Notes: generated from the letters alone by a model not told the origin. A stretch of DNA of 64,000 nucleotides from Labilibacter sediminis (GCF_005877885.1 NZ_VCHY01000019.1:1-64000), one strand, 5' to 3'; shown: positions 1-10,335, numbered from the stretch's first letter. Made by a program: numbers and translations.

Positions 1-34
1 CTGCATACTGTGGGAGAGTAGGTCGCCGCCGACT
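1..34 (+). rRNA. rrf: 5S ribosomal RNA, 3' end only
   Basis: The first bases contain the GGGAGAGTAGGTCGCCGCC segment, which is the conserved 3' arm of bacterial 5S rRNA. The rest of the gene lies left of the window, so a complete rRNA operon on the + strand probably ends here. A strong terminator follows directly and supports the assignment. Confidence 0.85.
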
Positions 35-37
35 TTT

Positions 38-79
38 AAAAAAGGTTAGTTTTCATTTATTTGAAGACTAACCTTTTTT
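38..79 (+). terminator. Rho-independent terminator of the rRNA operon
   Basis: GGTTAGT (44-50) pairs with ACTAACC (67-73), flanked by an A run on the left and a T run on the right. It lies just after the 5S 3' end. Confidence 0.85.
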
Positions 80-1005
80 GCGTTTATACACTTTGGTGTT
101 AAAGCGGATTTATAGAGGATCAAGTACAATAACTGGGTCTAGGCAAAAAATTTAGTTAATCTATACAGGAAGATTTTAATACCTATTAAGGCTGTTCTTA
201 GTTCTATTATGAAATCAATAAAAATCTGTAATTAATTTAATACAGAGGCGTAATGATGGTTGAAATATTACCAGATTAGATTAGTTAAACCCGGATTCCT
301 AAGACTTTTTGAAAAGTAAAACCGAGTAGCTAACTATTTCAAGTATTTTAGTTCTATCTCGATAAAAATGAGTGTTGGCCGGTTCAATTGGCCCGAGCCG
401 GTAATAGCGCGACGCAGTTGAATGCGGGTGAATAAGGGATGTGTGACGGCAATAGATTCAACAAGGAGGTGGGCTGAAGGATGAATTGAACTTGATTTTT
501 TTGTTTCTTTTTGATCAAGCAAAAAGAAAGCCTGTTTGGCAAAACAATATTAGTTAGATGGAATTATGTATTAGAATTTCGTCATGAACATTGAAAGCAC
601 AATCAAACAAGGCTTTACAGAAACGAGGCATAGCATCGTTCTGGTGAGTGGCAGTGAAGCAACAAAGTGTCTTGTTTTGAGGTGATTTCAATGTGTAATA
701 GATTTTCTAATGCATATTGCGGGTTAAAAAAGGTATTTAAGTAAGAGAACAGTTACCCGCATTTAGAGCGATTACAGAATTGTATTTATAGCTAAACATA
801 TAGGTAAAGTGTATTACCAATTAAACATGAAAATGCGCCATATAATTATATTCTAATCAGCTTGCTTATCATCATCGACTCATTCCCTAGATATGGCTAT
901 TCAATAAGTCTCTTCTTCAAGCAATCTGATAATATTTAAAATTCTAAAGTATCATTTTGAAAATCAGCTGTTATAAAAATTAGGATAGTTATAGATTTTG
1001 GACAT
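80..1005. other. Non-coding stretch between the rRNA operon and the next gene
   Basis: About 925 bases have no convincing gene. The only open frame, on the minus strand near 334-522, has no recognisable domain and odd composition. A partial TTAAACCCGG end sits near 285 and a full-length palindromic repeat at 554-727. I see nothing else. Confidence 0.6.
554..727. repeat. MITE-like palindromic repeat, copy A
   Basis: The ends are inverted: an ATTATGTATTAGAA-type left end and TTCTAATGCATATTGCGGGTTAA at the right, shown here only by its key words CTAATGCAT and CGGGTTAA. The interior carries a CATAGC core. It matches copies at 10336-10508 and 21061-21236 in length (173-176 bp) and terminal sequence. 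Its left end is more degenerate than theirs. Confidence 0.6.
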
Positions 1006-1035
1006 AAAAAAAGGCAATCACTATTGGACTGCCTT
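1006..1035 (-). terminator. Rho-independent terminator for the minus-strand envelope genes
   Basis: On the minus strand AAGGCAGTCC and a GATTGCCTT arm form a hairpin followed by seven T. It lies 25 bases after the stop of the gene at 1060-2856. Confidence 0.75.
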
Positions 1036-1059
1036 CTCTGTGCTTTTAAATTAGATGAC

Positions 1060-2856
1060 TTAATTGTTTCTTACCACACTTAAAAGCCATGAGTTTGGGA
1101 ACTCGTGTTTATTAATATTTCTATAGTTATTTCTTATTTCTCGGGCCTTATCTATATTTCCGGTATTTTCATAAACATATACATAGTAGTAATCCTTATT
1201 GGTTAAAAAACCGAAATTGTTATCAAAACCATCATTTTTAAGTTGGCTACTATATATCTCAGCATTATATTTTGATTCAAATGCTCCAACAACAATATAA
1301 TGACCTAGTTCTAATTCATCTTTATGATTTCCTTGTGGAACAATAACAGGCTCTGCAACTGCAACTGTTGATGCCACAGGAGCTTCTTGTATTTTAGGCT
1401 CTATTGTTTCATCGACTATCTCAAGTTCCTCTTCCAACTCCATATCAGGTTTTTCGTAGTAAGAGATAGCCGCTACTTTGTCAGGAGCGGTTACCGTTTT
1501 TTTTTTCTTCTTTTTGTTTTTGCCAAATATTAAATTGATCCCCAAACGAGCATCTATAACGCTTGCATTATCCGGTTTAATTAAAGAGGTTAGCGATTCG
1601 GTTGATGCATAAACTTGAAATGGACCCAGATCTAAAGATGCACCAACTCCAACTAAATTTAATTGTCCATTTCTAAATGCAACATTAACTACAGAATTCA
1701 ATACGCGTTTAGGTTGATAATTGTAGTAAATGCCATATGCCGGAACAAACGATCCGGATGATATAGAAGCGTGTGCTATGGCACCAATATGATGATTGGG
1801 GTGAAATGAATAATCAAAACCTACATTTGCATTGGCTACAAGAGAAGATCGGTATTCTATATTGTCTGTTTCTTCTGAAGTAAAAAGGTTCTCGAGAGAA
1901 TCCAGTTCTTGTTCAAAGTAATCTTCAGAATCTCTATTGTCAAGAAACTTTTCCAATTCAAATCCATTAAAGTTGTAGCTCATTGGGTTAAAATAACTTT
2001 CTTTAGTGTCGTCTTTCCAATTGATATAGCCAATATCGTTGACTGCTGCAGAAATACTTATTTTGTCGTTGAAGGAGTAATTTACTCCTAAATCAAATGC
2101 CCAACCTGTGTTCTTGTTTTTACCGGGTAAGGTATTTGTTAAAAGTGTTGAGATATCTTCATCACTATCGAAATAAGAATTACCTGCTGTATAAGCAGAA
2201 AAACCACTGTGCTCAATATGTATTTGTTCAGGAGTAGTTATAGCGTACCCATTTATATCTTTAATTTGGAGGTTGCCAACTCCCGCCAAGTATTTGGCTC
2301 TAAATCCAATGGTAAGTTTATCATTTATTTCGCGAGCAAAACCTAAAGCTATTTCATGATATACCATTTGATTTAAGGACATCTCACTAAAATCTATTTT
2401 TTTGCCTAAAACACTTTTATCGCCGTTACCGAATAAACCCAGATTAACGATATCATCAGAATAAGTAAATAAAGAGCTTATTCGCTCATTTACGGCCAAT
2501 GTAAAATGACTCTTCTTTAAGTTAAGGGCCAGAAAAAATAATTGTACATCACTATTGATAGAAAGATTATTTTTACCATTAAGGCCTTCTGATATTTTAT
2601 CGAAATCGAGTTTGTAATTGCCATTTGATTGCAGGCTATACATGTTATTAAAAGATAACTGGTCAGTGTTTAGTGACAGGTGAGTAGAGGCTATCACAGG
2701 TAAACCAATAACAACTGTATGGTTAGAGTTGAAGGCAGGGTTTAACTGATGTGCCTGGGGAACCGATTCATTTAGACTGTACAAAGAGAATTCTCCTTGT
2801 GCCATCAGATTCACAGTTCCTAAAAATATGATAAAAGCTATAACTTGACTTCGCAT
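1060..2856 (-). CDS. DUF5723-type outer-membrane protein with C-terminal SPOR domain
   Basis: A 598-residue exported protein with a signal peptide ending near MAQG (residues 18-21). Residues 20-440 alternate short hydrophobic and aromatic strands, as expected of an outer-membrane barrel. The N-terminal pattern (SLYSLNESVPQAHQLNPAF) resembles the DUF5723 family of Bacteroidota, which I recall by sequence only. A Lys-rich run and an acidic/Pro-rich linker (about 450-520) lead to a SPOR-like domain (about 525-590: GHYIVVGAFESKYNAE), which in other proteins binds denuded peptidoglycan. It probably links the outer membrane to the cell wall. It is 30 bases downstream of the lipoprotein at 2887-4488 and likely co-transcribed with it. 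Confidence 0.7.
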   Translation of the reverse strand: MRSQVIAFIIFLGTVNLMAQGEFSLYSLNESVPQAHQLNPAFNSNHTVVIGLPVIASTHLSLNTDQLSFNNMYSLQSNGNYKLDFDKISEGLNGKNNLSINSDVQLFFLALNLKKSHFTLAVNERISSLFTYSDDIVNLGLFGNGDKSVLGKKIDFSEMSLNQMVYHEIALGFAREINDKLTIGFRAKYLAGVGNLQIKDINGYAITTPEQIHIEHSGFSAYTAGNSYFDSDEDISTLLTNTLPGKNKNTGWAFDLGVNYSFNDKISISAAVNDIGYINWKDDTKESYFNPMSYNFNGFELEKFLDNRDSEDYFEQELDSLENLFTSEETDNIEYRSSLVANANVGFDYSFHPNHHIGAIAHASISSGSFVPAYGIYYNYQPKRVLNSVVNVAFRNGQLNLVGVGASLDLGPFQVYASTESLTSLIKPDNASVIDARLGINLIFGKNKKKKKKTVTAPDKVAAISYYEKPDMELEEELEIVDETIEPKIQEAPVASTVAVAEPVIVPQGNHKDELELGHYIVVGAFESKYNAEIYSSQLKNDGFDNNFGFLTNKDYYYVYVYENTGNIDKAREIRNNYRNINKHEFPNSWLLSVVRNN

Positions 2857-2886
2857 GACTTGATTCTGGTTTTTTTAGAGAAATGG

Positions 2887-4488
2887 TTAAAATTCAACGT
2901 TGAATTCAGTTTGACCAAAGAGGTTTATCTCTAATTTGTTTTCTTCTTTAAAGATGATAGATTGATCAGGACTATCAGGGGTGTTTAGTAAAGCCCGGAT
3001 AACAAGCTTTTGCGCTCCGGATATTTTTTGAAGACGCTCACTGTTTAATACAACTATAATCGACTCGCTTGAACTGCTTGTTACTTCTCCATTCTCATCA
3101 GTTTGTGCAGCAGGAATAATAGTGGTGTTATCATAGATTAAGCTGTCTAATATGATGTTGTTTTCATCTTTAAAAATCGCTTGAACTTTTGCATCTAAGG
3201 GTAAGCTGTTTTCTGCATTGATACTTAATAAAGCATTGTCAATATCTTCAAAAACAGAACCGTCAAAGTCATAAGGTTCGGCAATCAGTACGTTTTTAAT
3301 GTAGCCTTTAAGCGGAACTTCCAATAACACATTGGCCTTTATGGCAGATGTATCTGTGACAAAATGAATATCGCTGTTATTAGCAGGATTAACGATGCCA
3401 TTAAAAGTATACTCTAGACTATCTGGCTGGAATTCTAATATTTCGGGAAGATTAGAGTTTGTTTCATCTATACTAACTTCAGTTCTCTTTTTATTGCCCG
3501 GTATAAGGGGATATGCTATTTCTATGGGCGTATCAAGGAAGCTTCCGGTAAGAGGTAAGATACCTTTATCAATGGAATGTGCTACAATTTGATTTAGTGC
3601 AATATTAACCGGAGCACCTATAGAATTAATAATATCAAAGTGTAATGCAGGTTCTTCCAGAAAATATCTGCCATGCTTTATTTCATCAATAAAATTAAGT
3701 TTAAAATAACTTGGATCTGCAGCTATATTTCTGTTCCCAAAGGTAGCCGTTAATAATTCGAAATCCAGATTTATTAAGTTAATGTCTATATTAAAACCAT
3801 CGGTAGATGATATCGCTTTACCATTGTAATTGATGGTAAGATCTGTGTTGAAAATAAACTGATTGAAATCAGTACTTCCATCTGTTAAATCAATGGTAGC
3901 ATCTGTTAAATCAATTTGTTCAGAATGACTTTGTGAAACGTCAGAAGTCCACTGATAATTAACAGTAACCGGTATATTGTTTTTTATAATAGAGGTAAAA
4001 ACCAATGTTATTTCACCTGTAGCAGGTAAATTACCACTTAAACCTAAATCAAGAGTTCCACCTTTTAATTGTATCTCATACATTTGGTCGCCTTCGCTAC
4101 TGGTAAGATCAAAATTGTATGTGTCTTGTATGTTAAGTGTTTGGCCTGGTCCTCCTGCAGGAAGATCAACTCCGGAATTTATTTTTTGATTAAATGTTTG
4201 GTTCGAGATGGAAAAAAGTTCACTGGCATGTTGTGAAAACACAGATGGTTGCCGATAAAAAAAAGTAGTTATCCCATCTTCATCTGTAGTAACATCAAGG
4301 TTTTGTCTGGATAATTCTTCAGCTAATTCTCCAATTGAAAAATTTCCGCTGGCTATTGGAGAGGCCAATTTAATATTGAAATCAGATTCTTCAATTTTAT
4401 TTAGTTTGTCACTGAATTCACTGATACACGAGCTAAGGATTAATAACAATAATCCAAAGCATATTATGCTTTTTTTCATAGATATCAC
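2887..4488 (-). CDS. Large secreted lipoprotein of unknown function
   Basis: A 533-residue protein beginning with a lipoprotein signal (LLLILSSC, Cys near residue 21), so it should be anchored to the outer membrane. The mature part is rich in beta-strand-like sequence, Asn, Asp and Thr, with no catalytic motif I recognise. Two starts are possible, M1 and the Met four codons later; both keep the signal peptide. It is the first gene of a two-gene minus-strand unit with the DUF5723/SPOR protein, so the pair may form one envelope complex. That link is inference from spacing. Confidence 0.65.
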   Translation of the reverse strand: MISMKKSIICFGLLLLILSSCISEFSDKLNKIEESDFNIKLASPIASGNFSIGELAEELSRQNLDVTTDEDGITTFFYRQPSVFSQHASELFSISNQTFNQKINSGVDLPAGGPGQTLNIQDTYNFDLTSSEGDQMYEIQLKGGTLDLGLSGNLPATGEITLVFTSIIKNNIPVTVNYQWTSDVSQSHSEQIDLTDATIDLTDGSTDFNQFIFNTDLTINYNGKAISSTDGFNIDINLINLDFELLTATFGNRNIAADPSYFKLNFIDEIKHGRYFLEEPALHFDIINSIGAPVNIALNQIVAHSIDKGILPLTGSFLDTPIEIAYPLIPGNKKRTEVSIDETNSNLPEILEFQPDSLEYTFNGIVNPANNSDIHFVTDTSAIKANVLLEVPLKGYIKNVLIAEPYDFDGSVFEDIDNALLSINAENSLPLDAKVQAIFKDENNIILDSLIYDNTTIIPAAQTDENGEVTSSSSESIIVVLNSERLQKISGAQKLVIRALLNTPDSPDQSIIFKEENKLEINLFGQTEFNVEF

Positions 4489-4723
4489 ACTGAGTTTATA
4501 ACAAGGAGGATAAATTGTTTTTTCCTCTTAATGCCTTGTCTACGCCGGAGTTTAAAAAGGGTTTCACTGTTTTTGATGGATTTCAAATATTTGACTTTTA
4601 GGCATATGGATTTGAAGCTTCGATTAGCAAATGTTTGATGTGTTGTGTTTGTAATATAAGTGCTCTGTGATGTGATATAACAGGCTGTTAGCTATGAGAT
4701 AACGTTGGTAGAATAAAAGCAAT

Positions 4724-5686
4724 TTATGATTTAAGCTTATTCAACATTAACTGTTCTAACAGAATTAAGTCTTTGCTGAAGTTTCTAATGCCTTGTGCAA
4801 GTTTTTCGGTGGCCATGGCATCTTCATTTAACAACCACCTGAAATTATCTTCTTTAACCTGCATTTTTGATATAGCCATGTTACGTATATGGTTGGTTGA
4901 TAATTTTATATTTATGGGTATAGTACCGGCTTCAAGTTCTGCAAGTAGTTTGGGCGATATGGTAAGTAAATCACATCCGGCTAGTTCAATGATTTCCTCT
5001 TTGTTACGGAAGCTGGCCCCCATTATTTCTGTTTTGTAGTTGTGTTTTTTTAGATAGTTGTAAATGTTGGTTACAGATAATACACCAGGATCTTCACTGG
5101 CTTTTATGTGATCAACACCTCTGTCTTTTTTGTGCCAGTCGTAAATTCTGCCTACGAAAGGAGATATTAATTGAACACCGGCATCGGCGCAAGCTATAGC
5201 CTGAGTTATATTGAATAGTAAGGTGAGATTGCAGTGAATACCTTGTAGTTCAAGTTTTTCAGCAGCTTTAATGCCTTCCCAAGTGGATGCAACTTTTATT
5301 AATATTTTGTTTCGGTGAATACCTTCATTTTCATATAGATTTATAATTTCGATGGCTTTGGCTATTGTTTTATTGGTATTAAAACTTAATCGGGAATCAA
5401 CTTCGGTTGAAACCCGGCCAGGAATGATTTTTAGTATTTCCAATCCAAAATTTACAGCAACTTTGTCTAAGGCAATTGCTAGCTGCTCATCAGTTTGATT
5501 GCTTTTTTTTTGAGCGTAATGAATGGCATCATCAATCAGATGCATATATATAGAATTTTGAGCAGCCTTAAGAATTAACGATGGATTCGTTGTGGCATCC
5601 AAAGGTTTAAATGCTTTCATAGATTCAATGTCTCCTGTGTCGGCTACCACTTTAGTGTATTGCTTTAGTTGCTCAAGTGTATTCAT
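4724..5686 (-). CDS. tal: Transaldolase
   Basis: A 320-residue protein with the class I transaldolase (TalB-type) pattern: ATTNPSLILKAA near the N-terminus, the Schiff-base lysine region ILIKVASTWEG, and the CNLTLLF and ASFRNKEEI segments. It interconverts sedoheptulose-7-phosphate plus glyceraldehyde-3-phosphate and fructose-6-phosphate plus erythrose-4-phosphate in the non-oxidative pentose phosphate pathway, in the cytoplasm. The length matches E. coli TalB (317). It lies 51 bases after the carboxyltransferase gene and may be the last gene of that transcription unit; the functional link is not obvious. Confidence 0.95.
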   Translation of the reverse strand: MNTLEQLKQYTKVVADTGDIESMKAFKPLDATTNPSLILKAAQNSIYMHLIDDAIHYAQKKSNQTDEQLAIALDKVAVNFGLEILKIIPGRVSTEVDSRLSFNTNKTIAKAIEIINLYENEGIHRNKILIKVASTWEGIKAAEKLELQGIHCNLTLLFNITQAIACADAGVQLISPFVGRIYDWHKKDRGVDHIKASEDPGVLSVTNIYNYLKKHNYKTEIMGASFRNKEEIIELAGCDLLTISPKLLAELEAGTIPINIKLSTNHIRNMAISKMQVKEDNFRWLLNEDAMATEKLAQGIRNFSKDLILLEQLMLNKLKS

Positions 5687-5737
5687 TTTATTCTTGTTAC
5701 TGGTTGAACAAAAAGATGCTTTTCTTACAGAGTTGTT

Positions 5738-7276
5738 TTACAAAGGCATGTTTCCATGTTTTTTAGGAGGATTGGTTTCACTCTTGTTTTGCGTCATGTC
5801 CAGTGCCTGAATAATTTTTTGACGAGTTTGCTTTGGTAAAATAATCTCGTCTATATAACCTAACTCTGCAGCACGATACGGATTGGCAAAATTGGTTCTG
5901 TAATCATCTACCTTTTTACTTTTATTTTCGGTGTTTACATCATCTCTAAAAATTATATTCACAGCTCCTTCCGGTCCCATGACTGCAATTTCGGCTGTTG
6001 GGTAAGCAAAGTTAACGTCGGCCATTACATGCTTACTCGCCATTACATCATAAGCTCCTCCGTAGGCTTTGCGCGTAATAACTGTTATTTTTGGCACCGA
6101 GGCTTCGGCGTAGGCATATAATAGCTTTGCCCCATTTTTTATTATACCGCCATATTCCTGAGTGGTTCCGGGTAAAAAGCCGGGCACATCTACAAAGGTA
6201 ACCAGCGGTATATTAAACGAATCGCAGAATCGAACAAAACGAGCGGCTTTAGTGCTGGAATTAATATCTAATACGCCTGCTAAAAAGGCCGGCTGATTGG
6301 CTACAATTCCTACAGATCTGCCATTGAATCGAGCAAAGCCGGTAATGATGTTTTTAGCGTATTGCGGCATCACCTCTAAAAAATGTTGATTATCGATAAC
6401 CGTTGTTACCAAATCGAGCATATTGTAAGGTTTGTTCGGATCTGCCGGCACCATTTCCTGAAGATTTTCATCTTCTCTGTCCGTTTTATCGCCGGAAGGA
6501 ATGATAGGTGTTTCCTCCATATTGTTGGAAGGAAGAAAGCTTAATAATTCACGAATCATCATTAAGGTTTGCTCATCATTATCTGAAACAAAATGAGCAA
6601 CTCCACTTTTGGTATTATGGGTGATGGCACCACCAAGTTCTTCCTTGGTCACTTCTTCGTGAGTTACTGTTTTAATTACTTCAGGACCAGTTACAAACAT
6701 GTAGCTGGTGTCTTTAACCATAAAAATAAAATCGGTTAAGGCAGGAGAGTACACTGCTCCTCCGGCACATGGGCCCATAATAGCCGATATTTGAGGAATA
6801 ACTCCGGATGCTTTTACATTTAAATAAAATATCTCACCATACCCGGCTAAGCTTTGCACTCCTTCTTGTATTCTGGCTCCTCCCGAATCGTTTAGCCCTA
6901 TAACGGGAGCTCCCATTTTTAAAGCCAGCTTATGTACTTTTATTATTTTATCGGCATTGGTTCTGCTTAATGAACCTCCAAACACTGTAAAATCCTGGGC
7001 AAAAACATATACTAATCTACCATCCACTTTTCCATAACCTGTAACAACACCGTCTCCCGGGATAACGCTTTTATCCATGTTAAAGTTGGTGCAGGAATGA
7101 GTGATTAGTTTATCAAGTTCAACAAACGTTCCTGTATCTAAAAACAGGTGAATGCGTTCCCGGGCAGTTAGTTTTCCACCTTTGTGTTGCTTGTCAACTC
7201 TATGTTGACCGCCACCCAATTCAGCGGCATTATTTTTATCATGATACAGCTTATACTTGTTTTTTAATGATTGCAT
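5738..7276 (-). CDS. Acyl-CoA carboxylase carboxyltransferase subunit (propionyl-CoA type)
   Basis: A 512-residue carboxyltransferase of the PccB/MmdA family. It shows the N-terminal [20 protein letters not shown] start, the acyl-CoA binding [19 protein letters not shown] segment, and the C-terminal [17 protein letters not shown] and [10 protein letters not shown] motifs. With the biotin carrier and biotin carboxylase upstream it should form a three-part enzyme transferring CO2 to propionyl-CoA or another acyl-CoA, feeding methylmalonyl-CoA/succinate metabolism. Because biotin carboxylase is present, ATP-dependent carboxylation is more likely than a Na+-pumping decarboxylase; no membrane beta subunit is seen here. 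Confidence 0.9.
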   Translation of the reverse strand: MQSLKNKYKLYHDKNNAAELGGGQHRVDKQHKGGKLTARERIHLFLDTGTFVELDKLITHSCTNFNMDKSVIPGDGVVTGYGKVDGRLVYVFAQDFTVFGGSLSRTNADKIIKVHKLALKMGAPVIGLNDSGGARIQEGVQSLAGYGEIFYLNVKASGVIPQISAIMGPCAGGAVYSPALTDFIFMVKDTSYMFVTGPEVIKTVTHEEVTKEELGGAITHNTKSGVAHFVSDNDEQTLMMIRELLSFLPSNNMEETPIIPSGDKTDREDENLQEMVPADPNKPYNMLDLVTTVIDNQHFLEVMPQYAKNIITGFARFNGRSVGIVANQPAFLAGVLDINSSTKAARFVRFCDSFNIPLVTFVDVPGFLPGTTQEYGGIIKNGAKLLYAYAEASVPKITVITRKAYGGAYDVMASKHVMADVNFAYPTAEIAVMGPEGAVNIIFRDDVNTENKSKKVDDYRTNFANPYRAAELGYIDEIILPKQTRQKIIQALDMTQNKSETNPPKKHGNMPL

Positions 7277-7375
7277 ATTTAAAACATTTTAGGGAGAAAT
7301 GCCGGAAACACCGGAATAGTTATGATGTTGTTTTATTATCGATTTAGATGCCAACAGGCGTGTTTTGCTATTTTT

Positions 7376-7891
7376 TCACTCATGCGGATTTATTTCAACC
7401 AATGGAGCTCCGCCTTCCACCGTATCTCCTTCTTTCACATGTACTTTTTTTATGATTCCGGATATCGGTGCTTTATATTCGCTTTCCATTTTCATGGCTG
7501 AAACAATAACTACGGTATCGCCTTCCTGAACAATATCGCCTTCAGAAAAATGTAGTTTAACAATTTGTCCGGGCATGGGAGCCTCAATTACCTGGTCAGT
7601 ATTTTTTAATTCAGTGGCTTTGGAGCTTTTGTATCTGCTGATGGGATCAATCACTTCAACCTGGAAATGATCGGTACGTGTATTCACTTTATAATGATTC
7701 GGAGTATCTCCTTTAATCATTTCTAAATTAATGGAGTTGCCTTTGTAAATTACTGAGTAAACAGATGCTTCTACTTTTACAACATCTAATTTATATTCTT
7801 TATTATCGATTTTAATATGATAAAGGTTTTCATCTTGCTGCAAAACTTCCACCTTAGCAATACGATCATTAATTTTTAACTCTAGTGGCAT
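7376..7891 (-). CDS. Biotin carboxyl carrier protein
   Basis: A 171-residue protein. The C-terminal 70 residues are a biotinyl domain with the SAMKM motif, placing the biotinylated lysine at K134; PMPGQIV precedes it, as in oxaloacetate decarboxylase and propionyl-CoA carboxylase carriers. The N-terminal 80 residues resemble the extra beta domain seen in carriers of acyl-CoA carboxylases. It lies 12 bases after the biotin carboxylase gene and 99 bases before the carboxyltransferase, so the three are an operon read on the minus strand. Confidence 0.92.
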   Translation of the reverse strand: MPLELKINDRIAKVEVLQQDENLYHIKIDNKEYKLDVVKVEASVYSVIYKGNSINLEMIKGDTPNHYKVNTRTDHFQVEVIDPISRYKSSKATELKNTDQVIEAPMPGQIVKLHFSEGDIVQEGDTVVIVSAMKMESEYKAPISGIIKKVHVKEGDTVEGGAPLVEINPHE

Positions 7892-7903
7892 AGTATGAGG
7901 TTT

Positions 7904-9409
7904 TTACAATCGTAATAAATTTCTTTTTTTACCAAATTCTTTCCAGGGAGAGGGTTTGTTTGTCACATTATCCTGAACTTGTGATTCCTGACTTTTTATA
8001 AAGTCGAGATAGGTAACGAACATGGCAATGTCCTGGCATTCAAGCTCGCAAGGTTCATTTAGTTCCAGGTATTTAGTGTTTTTCTCAATGAAATGCGTAT
8101 TATATCTGCCTTCAACAAAATCAGGTGTATCCATTATCTTTTCAAGGAATGGTATGGAGGTTTTTACGCCAGTTATTTTGTATTCGTAGAGGGCTCTTTT
8201 CATACGCTCAATGGCTTCAACCCGGGTTTTTGCCCAAATAATAAGCTTAGATATCATGGGGTCGTAATGCATCGGAATCTCATAGCCTTCATATACGTAT
8301 CCATCTGTTCTTACCCCAAGCCCTAAAGGTTCACTGATATGCCTGATTAAGCCCGGGTTGGGCATAAAGTTATTTTGTGGGTCTTCGGCGTATATCCTGC
8401 ACTCTATGGAGTGACCATGCATACTAATATCATTTTGCATATAGGTTAAAGGCTCTCCTGATGCAATTTTTATTTGTTCTTTAACCAGGTCAACTCCGGT
8501 TATGCGTTCAGTTATGGGGTGCTCGACCTGTAAACGGGTATTCATCTCCAGAAAATAGAAATTTCTTTTGTCATCCACTAAAAACTCAATGGTACCCGCA
8601 CCAACGTAGTTTACAGATTGGGCCGCTTTAATGGCATATTCACCCATCTGGTTTCTGAGTTCAGGAGTCATATGGGGAGAAGGCGTTTCTTCTACAACTT
8701 TTTGGTGTCTTCGTTGCACTGAACACTCCCTTTCGAAAAGATGTATGGTATTGCCATGCTGATCGGCCAAAACCTGAAACTCTATATGATGTGGTGATTC
8801 AATGTATTTTTCGATATAGATGGTGTCATCACCAAAGGATGATCTGGCCTCTGACTTAGCCATGTTATAAGAGGATTCTAATTCTTCCTCATTTTTTACC
8901 AGGCGCATTCCTTTTCCTCCTCCTCCTGCAGAAGCTTTGATCATGATAGGGTAGCCAATGTTATGGGCGATTTGATGAAGCTCTTCAGTATTTTGAATGG
9001 ATTTTTTTGTGCCGGGAACCACAGGAACACCTGATGCCTCCATCAGTTTACGTGCAGTTACCTTATCACCCATAGAAGAAATGGCTTCCGGCGACGGTCC
9101 AATAAAGATAAGTCCATTGGAAGCAACAAGCCTGGCAAAATCGGTGTTTTCGGACAGGAAACCATAACCGGGGTGTATGGCGTCAGCTTTAGAAATAAGA
9201 GCTATTTCTAATATTTTGTCCATTTTAAGATAACTTTCGTTGGAAGGCGAAGGTCCAACATAATAAGCTTCATCAGCATACCTAACATGCATGGAGCTGC
9301 GATCAGCTTCGGAAAAAATAGCAACGGAAAGAATTCCCATTTCTCTGCATGAGCGCATCACGCGTACTGCTATTTCGCCTCTGTTAGCAACTAGTATTTT
9401 TTTTATCAT
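7904..9409 (-). CDS. accC: Biotin carboxylase subunit of acyl-CoA carboxylase
   Basis: A 501-residue ATP-grasp enzyme with the N-terminal KILVANRGEIAVRVMR segment, the glycine-rich ATP loop KASAGGGGKGMR, the catalytic EMNTRLQVEHPITE region, and the ERECSVQRRHQKVVEE segment. It carboxylates biotin on the carrier protein with ATP and bicarbonate. Length is that of acyl-CoA-carboxylase alpha subunits without a fused carrier (E. coli AccC is 449). It is the first gene of the minus-strand carboxylase operon. The neighbouring propionyl-type carboxyltransferase suggests a role outside fatty-acid synthesis, so the symbol names the family only. Confidence 0.92.
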   Translation of the reverse strand: MIKKILVANRGEIAVRVMRSCREMGILSVAIFSEADRSSMHVRYADEAYYVGPSPSNESYLKMDKILEIALISKADAIHPGYGFLSENTDFARLVASNGLIFIGPSPEAISSMGDKVTARKLMEASGVPVVPGTKKSIQNTEELHQIAHNIGYPIMIKASAGGGGKGMRLVKNEEELESSYNMAKSEARSSFGDDTIYIEKYIESPHHIEFQVLADQHGNTIHLFERECSVQRRHQKVVEETPSPHMTPELRNQMGEYAIKAAQSVNYVGAGTIEFLVDDKRNFYFLEMNTRLQVEHPITERITGVDLVKEQIKIASGEPLTYMQNDISMHGHSIECRIYAEDPQNNFMPNPGLIRHISEPLGLGVRTDGYVYEGYEIPMHYDPMISKLIIWAKTRVEAIERMKRALYEYKITGVKTSIPFLEKIMDTPDFVEGRYNTHFIEKNTKYLELNEPCELECQDIAMFVTYLDFIKSQESQVQDNVTNKPSPWKEFGKKRNLLRL

Positions 9410-9581
9410 GGAATAGAGGTTTTTACCTCCTCTTAATATATGAACTTATTTTGAAAATAAGATACTTGTATGTCCTTAATTATGAACATTGTGTTGAAAT
9501 ACTGCGTTTTACTTGCTGTGTAGATGCATTCTAAATAAAAGCAGGGCTTGAGATTAACGTATTATATTACTTAAATTGTTT

Positions 9582-9589
9582 TAATTTTG
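9582..9589 (+). promoter_or_regulatory. Candidate -7 promoter element upstream of ferritin
   Basis: TAATTTTG fits the Bacteroidota -7 consensus TAnnTTTG and lies 41 bases before the ferritin start codon. I do not see a well-spaced TTG -33 element, so this rests on one half of the promoter. Confidence 0.4.
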
Positions 9590-9630
9590 AGTTTTAAATA
9601 GAATAGTAATCATAGTAAATTATAATAATC

Positions 9631-10137
9631 ATGTTGAAAAAACCAGTAGAAGAAATCTTAGTGAGACAAATCGAAAGAGAAGCATACTCTTCAAATTTAT
9701 ATTTGTCGATGGCATCATGGGCTGAAACTAATGGATTTGGTGGTGTTTCTGAATGGATGTATGCGCAGGCTGAAGAGGAAAAACTTCATTTATTAAAATT
9801 TATGAAGTACGTGAATGAAAGAGGAGGTAAAGCAGTGATTCCTGCTGTAGCTGAGCCGCCAGCGGATTTTAATGATGTTCAGGATATTTTTGAAAGAACA
9901 TTGGAACATGAGCAGTTTGTGACCGAAAGCATTAACGAAATTGTAGGTGTTTGCCTGGAAAACAAAGATTTTACTACACATAATTGGATTCAGTGGTTTG
10001 TAACTGAGCAAATAGAAGAAGAAGCTTCTGTTTCAGCAATTATTGATAAACTAAAGCTTTTAGACGGGCATAATCTTTATATGTTCGACAGAGATGTTGT
10101 AAGCATGAGAGGATCTATTCCTGGAAGTCAACAATAA
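9631..10137 (+). CDS. ftnA: Ferritin (non-haem bacterial type)
   Basis: A 168-residue four-helix protein. The ferroxidase ligands seen in E. coli FtnA are in place: Glu17, Glu50 and His53 (AEEEKLH), with further Glu in the third and fourth helices (ENKDFTTHNWIQWFVTEQIEEE). It oxidises Fe(II) and stores iron as a cytoplasmic 24-mer. Length is typical. It stands alone on the + strand, with a candidate promoter upstream and a clear terminator downstream, so it is probably a single-gene transcript. Confidence 0.95.
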   Translation: MLKKPVEEILVRQIEREAYSSNLYLSMASWAETNGFGGVSEWMYAQAEEEKLHLLKFMKYVNERGGKAVIPAVAEPPADFNDVQDIFERTLEHEQFVTESINEIVGVCLENKDFTTHNWIQWFVTEQIEEEASVSAIIDKLKLLDGHNLYMFDRDVVSMRGSIPGSQQ

Positions 10138-10155
10138 AACAGTAAGTAATAATAT

Positions 10156-10199
10156 AAAAAGCGTCGATCTAAGATTTATACTTGGGTTGGCGCTTTTTT
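10156..10199 (+). terminator. Rho-independent terminator after ferritin
   Basis: AAAAAGCG (10156-10163) pairs with CGCTTTTT (10191-10198), followed by T residues, 19 bases after the ferritin stop codon. Confidence 0.8.
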
Positions 10200-10335
10200 A
10201 TTGTGATAGATTAGTCTTTGGTAGGTTATTATGCTAGTGGACAATGTTTCATATAAATAAGTTATTTTTGCCACAAGTAAATATCAGGCAATGTTGGTTA
10301 TCTCTAATTTAGAGATAATTGAAAAGAATGAATAG

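Noticed and set aside
334-522. Minus-strand open frame of 62 codons near the rRNA terminator
   Set aside because: No domain, no promoter, and it lies in repeat-rich non-coding DNA. Composition is unlike the neighbouring genes.
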